From positions 1-21,456 of the IMG/VR virus record IMGVR_UViG_3300042559_001451: a stretch of DNA of 21,456 bases. One strand, 5' to 3'. Shown piece by piece: positions 6,114 to 11,724 of the stretch (position 1 is its first letter; each line of letters opens with the position of its first letter). Source of the DNA: a virus. A program made the translations under genes and the position numbers. Under the pieces are notes generated by a model. The model was not told the origin of the DNA, ran no database searches, and was given only the letters and a program-made list of their open reading frames with translations.

Positions 6114-7673
6114 TGATACTATTTCAGCACCAAACCCTTTATTTAGTAATGTGATTTCTATTTCGTTAGGATAAAGAATATTATTCTTTATTGATTCATA
6201 AAAATCAATCATATGTTTTTGTACTTTCACAGTGATCAAATAACAATTATCACCATATGAACTATCTCTTAATGGTCCGTAATGGTTATTTAATAAATGA
6301 TTCTTTTTTACTGAGTAATGTGAACCTGGATATTGTGTATCTATTTCATCTTTACTTCCTGCAAAAACTAATCTATATAAAGTAAGACTTTCAGGTAACA
6401 TATCATAATAATCCGTTAAATTGTTTAATTCATAAAGGGCGTCGTCATTATCAAAACCCATCTCATATAAATATCCAAGTAAGTTGTCAGTGTTATCTTC
6501 GCTCAATCTAATATAACTTTCATCTAAAGTTTTTCTTTCTTCTGGTGTTGTATTTTTAGGTGAAAGAGGTGGATCCAATAAGAACTTCTCATTTAACCAA
6601 TATCTTAATTCATTTTCAACAAAAAACTCAGGAACTTCTTCATCATCAGGTTTTTCTGATGCGGTATCTGCAATGTATCTTGCAAATTTAACTTTTAATT
6701 TATCATCTAACATCGTCATTAAACCATCCGATATAAAAAATATTTTAGATAAAGGATCGGTTGTGCCTAACTCACCCTCCACTAAATTAAAGATTTTCAT
6801 AATGGTTTTACCCCACCATGTTTTATAACCGGTAGTTTCTTCTAACGTAGGCCTAAAAACTTTATTAAATGCTCTTAACAATGAACCTGTAAAACCAGCA
6901 ATTGCTAACTGAGGAAAAAACCATGGCAATAACCTTAATGTTGCCTTATAACCACCCTCACCGACATGTAAAATTAATCTATTGGTTTTGGCGTTTTCAA
7001 CCAATTCTCTTAACTGACCGAATGTTATTTTTCCTTGAGCTTTACAAAACTTTTTTGCGTCACAAATATTTTTAATTGTTTTAGATGAAGGTTCAATGTC
7101 TTCTTTTAGAGTTACAAAACTTTCACCTAAATTATATTTTGATTTTTTTAATAGGTTTTTAATAAAAAATACAATACCTCCTAATACAACACCACTTACC
7201 AATACTTGTAAATTATCGGTGGTTATATTTCTATCATTTATTATTGATCCAATGATCTTCATAACCGGATTCAATAAGAATGCAAATCCAAGTATTTCAC
7301 TTAATGAATATGAAACACCTAAAACACCTTTAACGACTTCTCTTATTATGTCCGTTGAATTTTTAATTAAATTTTTTACACCATCAAATGCCTTTGTTAA
7401 ATTCATTTCTTTTAATCTATCAAACAACAATTCTTTATTTTTGTCATTAATTAAATGTGCAATTGATGTTATAATTAAAAGGGAAATCTCTGTTTCATTA
7501 AATGAAAACCCTGATCCTGTAAGCAATCTTTCAACGGGACCTAAAAATGCTGCCATTCCTGTACCGAAGGTGAATAATATACCTGTGTTTATTTTAAGAT
7601 CCTTTAAGGTGTCCTTAAATAAATTCTCATTTATTAAACTTTTATATTGTTCTTCTGTTATTATTATTTTCAT
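6096..7673 (-). CDS. Probable packaged membrane-interacting protein with C-terminal ADP-ribosyltransferase domain
   Basis: 525 residues from the second of two tandem ATGs, chosen because MKIIITEEQ matches MKIILTESQ of the gene at 11725. The leader MKIIITEEQYKSLINE ends in I-N-E at 14-16, the cleavage pattern (L/I)xE of T4 prohead protease. Residues about 30-185 contain several hydrophobic segments (FTFGTGMAAFLG, LVSGVVLGGIVFFI). The middle (GEGGYKATLRLLPWFFPQLA; GYKTWWGKTIMKIF; DPLSKIFFISDGLM) resembles a conserved family of marine T4-like phages without known function. The last 100 residues look like an arginine-type ADP-ribosyltransferase: LTLYRL, GSHYS and NEIEIT (ExE about 504-506) give the R-S-E pattern. 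T4 Alt, which is packaged and modifies host RNA polymerase, has the same logic. The activity is inferred, not proven. Confidence 0.75.
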   Translation of the reverse strand: MKIIITEEQYKSLINENLFKDTLKDLKINTGILFTFGTGMAAFLGPVERLLTGSGFSFNETEISLLIITSIAHLINDKNKELLFDRLKEMNLTKAFDGVKNLIKNSTDIIREVVKGVLGVSYSLSEILGFAFLLNPVMKIIGSIINDRNITTDNLQVLVSGVVLGGIVFFIKNLLKKSKYNLGESFVTLKEDIEPSSKTIKNICDAKKFCKAQGKITFGQLRELVENAKTNRLILHVGEGGYKATLRLLPWFFPQLAIAGFTGSLLRAFNKVFRPTLEETTGYKTWWGKTIMKIFNLVEGELGTTDPLSKIFFISDGLMTMLDDKLKVKFARYIADTASEKPDDEEVPEFFVENELRYWLNEKFLLDPPLSPKNTTPEERKTLDESYIRLSEDNTDNLLGYLYEMGFDNDDALYELNNLTDYYDMLPESLTLYRLVFAGSKDEIDTQYPGSHYSVKKNHLLNNHYGPLRDSSYGDNCYLITVKVQKHMIDFYESIKNNILYPNEIEITLLNKGFGAEIVSITQVD

Positions 7674-7676
7674 CAT

Positions 7677-8063
7677 CTATTTTTTCAATGGTGATTTACG
7701 TTTAAGAACATCTGCGTCCTGTTTATACTTTTCATTAAACCATTTTAAAATCATATTATCATCTGGTATATAATTTTGTATTTCATCATAAGTTCTACCA
7801 TCAATCCATAAAGTTTTTGGTAGATCTTTGTATTTTGTAATTTCATCGTCATTATCATCAAAATCCCAAACTAAAGCTCTTCTTGCTTCAGAAACTCTAA
7901 AGTAATATTCCTTATTTTTAGGGTTGTAATATATGGTATTATATCCATACAAATTTGAACTAAAGTTGGATTTTCGTTTAAGGTTATTAAGTTCGGGCAT
8001 TGCAGATTCAATAAAATCATTCATCACCTCTTCCTTTAATATTTTTCTAATTAAGTTTTTCAT
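7677..8063 (-). CDS. Hypothetical protein with capsid-targeting-like leader
   Basis: 128 residues. The N-terminus MKNLIRKILKEEV is nearly the same as that of the next upstream gene (MQRLIRKILKEV) and contains L-K-E at 9-11, a match to the prohead-protease consensus (L/I)xE. The body is a small acidic-to-basic domain (YYFRVSEARRALVWDFDDND; KDLPKTLWIDGRTYDEIQNY) that I do not recognise, with a basic C-terminus KRKSPLKK. The gene starts in an ATGA overlap with the upstream gene and ends 3 nt before the ADP-ribosyltransferase start, so the three are one operon read leftwards. An alternative start after the leader (M13) is preceded by GGAAGAGGTG, but the shared leader argues for the longer form. 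Confidence 0.75.
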   Translation of the reverse strand: MKNLIRKILKEEVMNDFIESAMPELNNLKRKSNFSSNLYGYNTIYYNPKNKEYYFRVSEARRALVWDFDDNDDEITKYKDLPKTLWIDGRTYDEIQNYIPDDNMILKWFNEKYKQDADVLKRKSPLKK

Positions 8064-8545
8064 AAATAATAATCTACAAGAGATTCAAAAGTTAAATTTA
8101 ATAAATCATCCGATAACTTTTTAAGTGGTAAAAAATAGTCATCAACACTTTCATCATACATATTACCATCTTCATCATATTCATAAACACTAACCCGAAC
8201 AGAACCGTCACCTACTAAAATCATATACTCTTCAAATGTGTGTCCGTCACCACTATCATAAGCGTCATCAGAACCTAAATATATATCTCTTCCGAGTATA
8301 TCGTAAAAATATATATAACCATCAGGATCATTAGCATTAACAAGTTCATTAATTAAATCTATTTTGTGACTTTTTTTAGAAAAGTAATCGGGAACTATTT
8401 CATTAAAAATATCAATATCACCAACCATTTTTATTGTTTCTAAAACACCAACGGTTGAAATATAACCCATTAAGGTTTCTTTAAGATTTGTTAGTTTTTT
8501 TTCTTCTTCCACCTCCTTTAATATTTTTCTAATTAGTCTTTGCAT
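8060..8545 (-). CDS. Acidic hypothetical protein with capsid-targeting-like leader
   Basis: 161 residues from ATG 8545; a further upstream ATG at 8587 would add MIIFLINQTIYNII and is rejected because the leader MQRLIRKILKEVEEE matches the downstream gene. L-K-E at 9-11 fits the prohead-protease cleavage consensus. The rest is strikingly acidic, with YIYFYDILGRDIYLGSDDAY and VYEYDEDGNMYDESVDDYF, ending FESLVDYYL. No known family. First gene of the leftward operon. It would be delivered with, or matured in, the head if the leader works as proposed. Confidence 0.75.
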   Translation of the reverse strand: MQRLIRKILKEVEEEKKLTNLKETLMGYISTVGVLETIKMVGDIDIFNEIVPDYFSKKSHKIDLINELVNANDPDGYIYFYDILGRDIYLGSDDAYDSGDGHTFEEYMILVGDGSVRVSVYEYDEDGNMYDESVDDYFLPLKKLSDDLLNLTFESLVDYYL

Positions 8546-8562
8546 GATAATATTATAAATAG

Positions 8563-8594
8563 TTTGATTAATTAAAAATATAATCATACTTTTG
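8563..8594 (+). promoter_or_regulatory. Bacteroidota-type promoter for the repeat gene
   Basis: -33 TTTG (8563-8566), 20-nt spacer, -7 box TACTTTTG (8587-8594), then 4 nt (CATT) to the ATG at 8599. It faces rightwards in the divergent gap between the leader-gene operon and the repeat gene. Confidence 0.78.
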
Positions 8595-8598
8595 CATT

Positions 8599-10011
8599 AT
8601 GGAAATAACACCTAAAATAAGAAAATTGATATATGGCATGTTTGATGACATGATTGAAGGTGCCGATAAGTATGTAACAAAATCATCAATGTGGTTAATA
8701 TTCACAGAAGAAAAAAGATGGGTTATTGAATTTACAAACACAAAAACTCTTTGGTTTAATTATAATCTATTTCATTCTGAATTAAAATTACTTAGCATTG
8801 ATTGTGTTGAGTCAAAAGATATAATTAAAGAATGGTTTGAATCAAGATTTTTAGAAAAAGACATTGAACATGTTACTGACACATCTAATGTACCGTATTC
8901 AATAGTTGAAAACGTAGTTCAAAATGGGGTGAAGGACGCCAAACAAAAAAATATGATTTACTACAGGCGAGTTGAAGATACCATTCAAAATGGGGTAAAG
9001 GACACCTCATATCAAAATGAGTTGGTACAACACTTAGTTGAAGACACCATTCAAAATGGAGTGAAAAATACTGAACCCGATGATTTTATGAATGACATGG
9101 GTGTTGAAAACGCAATTCAAAATGGGGTAAAGCACACCTTCTTTGATTTTATAAAAGGAAGGATGTTTGTTGAAGACGCCATTCAAAATGGAGTGAAAGA
9201 AATTATAGATAATCCATTTTCTATGACAACCAATGTTGAAAATGCCATTCAAAATGGGGTAAAGGAAATTGACGGTGATTCAAGTCCGTTGGAGGATATC
9301 GTTGAAGACACCCTTCAAAATGGGGTAAAATATGTCAAGGACGTACTTGAATCCTTAAATCCTGATTTTGAAGATACCCTTAAAAATGGAGTGAAAGAAA
9401 GTTATCCGTATTATTTTGAGGGAGATATAAATGTTGAAGACACAATTCAAAATGGGGTAAAGGACACCCAAACACGAATGTGGTATCCATTGGGTGCGGT
9501 TGACGAAACTATTCAAAATGGGGTAAAAGAAATCTCAGCTTGGGTTTTCCCAAGAAGTAGGGAAATTAAAAATGCGATTGAATTTGGTGGTCAGCAACCA
9601 CCGAATGTTGATAAGACAATTAAAAATGGGGTGAAAGATATTGGACACTTTGACATGGATGATAATATTATTGCTGAAGATGTTATAGAAAATGGGGTGA
9701 AAGAGGTGAAGTCGGTATACCTAAGGAGTTGTTTAGGGGTTGGAGACGCCATTCAAAATGGTGTAAAAGAGACTATCGGTACGCTACGACGTACTCTTCT
9801 TGGGGTTGATGACATTATTCAAAATGGTGTAAAAGACACAGGTGCTAGACATCTCCGTATAAATCGTAAAGTTGATGATGTTATACAAAATGGTGTTAAA
9901 GAAGTTAAACATAAGATGGCTGAAAGTTATCAACAAAAAGATCATATGGTTACTAACGCTATAATTACTGAAGATATTAATTATGCTATTGAAAATGGTA
10001 TTAAAGAATAA
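8599..10011 (+). CDS. Repeat protein: 22-residue units with conserved VEDTIQNGVKDT and variable 10 residues
   Basis: 470 residues. An N-terminal domain (about 1-100; KSSMWLIFTEEKRWVIEFTN, TLWFNYNLF, IIKEWFESRFL) is followed by 16 units from residue 103 to about 446. Each unit has 12 conserved residues, consensus VEDTIQNGVKDT with QNGVK nearly invariant, then 10 residues that differ completely between units. Unit 11 is degenerate (IKNAIEFGGQQP) and has only 2 linker residues. The protein ends with a last copy, INYAIENGIKE. There is no signal peptide, membrane segment or cysteine framework. Function unknown. The conserved V-x3-I-x3-V spacing suggests a short amphipathic helix ending in an NG turn, so variable segments could be exposed loops; a multi-core peptide precursor is another possibility. 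It has its own promoter. Third-position variation shows it is translated. Confidence 0.85.
   Translation: MEITPKIRKLIYGMFDDMIEGADKYVTKSSMWLIFTEEKRWVIEFTNTKTLWFNYNLFHSELKLLSIDCVESKDIIKEWFESRFLEKDIEHVTDTSNVPYSIVENVVQNGVKDAKQKNMIYYRRVEDTIQNGVKDTSYQNELVQHLVEDTIQNGVKNTEPDDFMNDMGVENAIQNGVKHTFFDFIKGRMFVEDAIQNGVKEIIDNPFSMTTNVENAIQNGVKEIDGDSSPLEDIVEDTLQNGVKYVKDVLESLNPDFEDTLKNGVKESYPYYFEGDINVEDTIQNGVKDTQTRMWYPLGAVDETIQNGVKEISAWVFPRSREIKNAIEFGGQQPPNVDKTIKNGVKDIGHFDMDDNIIAEDVIENGVKEVKSVYLRSCLGVGDAIQNGVKETIGTLRRTLLGVDDIIQNGVKDTGARHLRINRKVDDVIQNGVKEVKHKMAESYQQKDHMVTNAIITEDINYAIENGIKE
8905..10008 (+). repeat. Coding array of 36-nt repeats and 30-nt spacers (66-nt period)
   Basis: Repeats start at 8905, 8971, 9037, 9103, 9169, 9235, 9301, 9367, 9433, 9499, 9565, 9607, 9673, 9739, 9805 and 9871. 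All steps are exactly 66 nt except 9565 to 9607 (42 nt, a 6-nt spacer), and a partial last copy covers 9976-10008. The consensus begins GTTGAAGACACC, continues ATTCAAAATGGG and ends GTAAAGGACACC. Inside it CCATT-CAA-AATGG can form a hairpin in several copies. The 30-nt spacers share no visible similarity. The dimensions equal those of type II-C and VI-B CRISPR arrays of Bacteroidota, but repeats vary at codon third positions and the frame is open throughout. Confidence 0.95.
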
Positions 10012-10020
10012 AAAAATTAT

Positions 10021-10028
10021 TATATTTG
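10021..10028 (+). promoter_or_regulatory. -7 box for the kinase gene at 10033
   Basis: TATATTTG (10021-10028) followed by 4 nt (CAAT) and ATG 10033, the same geometry as the other promoters. No -33 TTG at the usual distance was found, so this is a partial match. Confidence 0.6.
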
Positions 10029-10032
10029 CAAT

Positions 10033-10437
10033 ATGGAAAAAATGTTATATTTAGTTAGAGGAATACCAGGTTCAGGAAAATCAACATTTGCTAAAACGAT
10101 AAGTCCTATTATTGTTGAGGCGGATCAATACTTTATTGATGGTGAAGGTAATTACAAGTTTGATGGGTCAAAAATAAAATTGGCTCATGAATATTGTAGA
10201 GCACAAACCGAAGCTTGGATGCAAACTAAAGGAGACCAAGTGAATGTTGATAAAATTGCAGTATCAAACACCTTTACACAGTTCTGGGAAATGGAACCAT
10301 ACTTTGAACTTGCAGAGAAATATGGGTATAAAACTTTCAGTATTGTGGTTGAAAACAGACATGGTAATAAAAGTATTCACAATGTCCCTGAAGATAAGGT
10401 GCAAATGATGAAAGACAGGTTTGAGATTAAGATTTAA
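10033..10437 (+). CDS. P-loop polynucleotide/nucleotide kinase-like protein
   Basis: 134 residues. Walker A GIPGSGKST (10-18) follows the first beta strand; EADQYF, YKFDGSKIKLAHEYCR and NTFTQFWEMEPYFELA match the AAA_33/N4BP2-like kinase group, related to the kinase domain of T4 polynucleotide kinase. The enzyme would transfer phosphate from ATP to a nucleotide or RNA/DNA 5' end; the substrate is not visible. Shorter than the full T4 enzyme and without its phosphatase domain, which could be supplied by the HAD proteins encoded elsewhere in this window. It overlaps the convergent nuclease gene by 11 nt. Confidence 0.85.
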   Translation: MEKMLYLVRGIPGSGKSTFAKTISPIIVEADQYFIDGEGNYKFDGSKIKLAHEYCRAQTEAWMQTKGDQVNVDKIAVSNTFTQFWEMEPYFELAEKYGYKTFSIVVENRHGNKSIHNVPEDKVQMMKDRFEIKI

Positions 10438-11017
10438 CAATAAACTTTTTGTAGTCAGTTGTTGAAGGTTTTTCATTTTTAAAGTAATACGTTTCAGTTT
10501 TACCGTTATATGTGATTTTTTTATAATACCCATCAGGTACAGTTGCACCAGATTTTAAAACAACTGAAGTTTTAGAAAACATACAAGTAACGGTTACTGT
10601 CACCGTATATTTTAAAGCCAATTCTCTTTCATATACCTCCAACAATCTCCAAGTAGTTCGGTTTAGGTCCTGATGTTGTAGTGTACAATTTAAATAACTA
10701 AAGGTTTTCTTTAACATTATTTTATCACAATTAAAATCTGCCGCAGGGGCCATATGACCCTTGTCCCAAACATTACTTTCATAATCTTTACTGTCTGATG
10801 TCTTAACAGAATCACAAGTAAAAAAATCCATACCTGATCTTGATGCGGAACCTGAAGGACACTGAACGGTGTATGTTACTGAAAGTGGTTGTTCTAATTT
10901 TTCGGAGTAAACGACTTGAAATATGTCGGTTTTAATTGTGACATTATCTCTTAATACTTTTTGAGATAATAAAATAAAAGGTAAAATAAAAAATAATAGT
11001 AGTAAAAACTTTTTCAT
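10427..11017 (-). CDS. Secreted DNA/RNA non-specific endonuclease (NUC1 family)
   Basis: 196 residues. An N-terminal signal peptide (MKKF then a hydrophobic core LLLLFFILPFILL, likely cleaved near SQ at 18-19) sends it to the periplasm or outside. The catalytic motif DKGHMAPAADF (85-95) matches the family's DRGHxxPxAD with catalytic His88; the metal-binding Asn (N119 in LNRTTW) and a downstream Glu (E127) follow at the expected spacing. Serratia nuclease relatives cut DNA and RNA using one magnesium ion. Somewhat shorter than usual (about 240). Four or more cysteines in the mature part fit an exported protein. It stands alone on the minus strand between plus-strand genes and faces the kinase gene tail to tail. 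Roles could be nucleotide scavenging or blocking of incoming phage DNA. Confidence 0.88.
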   Translation of the reverse strand: MKKFLLLLFFILPFILLSQKVLRDNVTIKTDIFQVVYSEKLEQPLSVTYTVQCPSGSASRSGMDFFTCDSVKTSDSKDYESNVWDKGHMAPAADFNCDKIMLKKTFSYLNCTLQHQDLNRTTWRLLEVYERELALKYTVTVTVTCMFSKTSVVLKSGATVPDGYYKKITYNGKTETYYFKNEKPSTTDYKKFIVKS

Positions 11018-11032
11018 CTAAATAAATATTAG

Positions 11033-11040
11033 TATATTTG
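11033..11040 (+). promoter_or_regulatory. -7 box for the metallophosphoesterase at 11045
   Basis: TATATTTG (11033-11040), 4 nt (TATT), ATG 11045. Only a T-run is present at the expected -33 position, so the upstream element is weak. Confidence 0.65.
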
Positions 11041-11044
11041 TATT

Positions 11045-11698
11045 ATGAGTTTTAGAAAATTATTAACAACAGGAAAAGTATATATAACATCCGATACCCA
11101 TTTCGGACACAAAAATATTGTGCGAGGAGTAACCAATTGGAGAACACAAGATGGTGAAGTACCTATTGATTCAACAAGGGACTTTCAAACAATTGAACAG
11201 ATGAACGAACGTTTGATTGATGGTATTAACCACTTTGTTGGTCAAGATGACACATTAATAATGTTAGGTGACGTTTCATTTGGTGGGTTTGATAACATCG
11301 GTATCTTTCTTGAAAGATTGGTTTGTCACAACATCCATTTAATACTTGGAAATCACGATCATCACATAGATAGAAACCGTGACTTTGTTCAAGGAAGATT
11401 TTTAAGTGTTCAACACTATTTGGAAGTAAATATTGAAGGTCAGGACTTTGTGTTATGTCACTATCCTTTACAAAGTTGGAACGGACTTAACAAAGGTGTT
11501 ATCCATTTGCACGGCCACGTACACCTTAGTCCTAATAGAAAATTTGGTAATGGAAAAAGACTTGACGTTGGTATGGATGGAAATGGAATGGACCCATACA
11601 GTATTTCTGAAATAATAAAAATTATGGATAAAATACCTGTTGGTTCTGATATGTCAGGTGATCACCATTTGGACGGATTAGTTGGTGTTGTAGGTTAA
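11045..11698 (+). CDS. Metallophosphoesterase, second type
   Basis: 217 residues with the metal-binding blocks SDTHFGH (16-22), GDVSFGG (about 75-81), GNHDHH (about 101-106), CHYP (about 139-142) and HGHVH (about 156-160). The DTHFGHxNI start and the spacing place it in the phage/bacterial metallophosphoesterase group that resembles YfcE-like phosphodiesterases and differs from the protein at 5395. Two divalent metals are expected in the active site. The C-terminal tail (about 195-217) is rich in G, D and H and unlike the core. It has its own -7 box and a hairpin over its stop codon, so it is probably monocistronic. Confidence 0.88.
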   Translation: MSFRKLLTTGKVYITSDTHFGHKNIVRGVTNWRTQDGEVPIDSTRDFQTIEQMNERLIDGINHFVGQDDTLIMLGDVSFGGFDNIGIFLERLVCHNIHLILGNHDHHIDRNRDFVQGRFLSVQHYLEVNIEGQDFVLCHYPLQSWNGLNKGVIHLHGHVHLSPNRKFGNGKRLDVGMDGNGMDPYSISEIIKIMDKIPVGSDMSGDHHLDGLVGVVG

Positions 11699-11711
11699 AT
11701 CACAACACCAA
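11682..11711 (+). terminator. Hairpin over the stop codon of the metallophosphoesterase
   Basis: TTGGTGTTGT (11682-11691) and ACAACACCAA (11702-11711) form a perfect 10-bp stem with a 10-nt loop that holds the TAA stop (11696-11698). A T/A-rich tract (TATATTTATTATT) follows. Acts as a likely terminator for the gene before it. Confidence 0.7.
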
Positions 11712-11724
11712 TATATTTATTATT

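Noticed and set aside
7096-7773. 225-codon plus-strand ORF
   Set aside because: Antisense shadow of the 6096-7673 gene, with low-complexity S/N/F/I-rich translation, no start signal and crossing the junction of two well-supported minus-strand genes.
8554-8561. TATAAATA, the T4 late promoter box, on the plus strand ahead of the repeat gene
   Set aside because: A better promoter (TTTG-N20-TACTTTTG) lies closer to the start, and the 8-mer is expected by chance in such AT-rich sequence.
9034-9252. Minus-strand ORF inside the repeat gene
   Set aside because: It is the antisense reading of the repeats, open only because the repeats lack its stop codons.
8905-9936. Canonical CRISPR array call
   Set aside because: Size fits, but the frame stays open over the whole array, repeats differ at silent sites and by conservative amino acid changes, one spacer is only 6 nt, and no cas gene lies in the window. 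Annotated as coding repeats and the resemblance kept as a finding.
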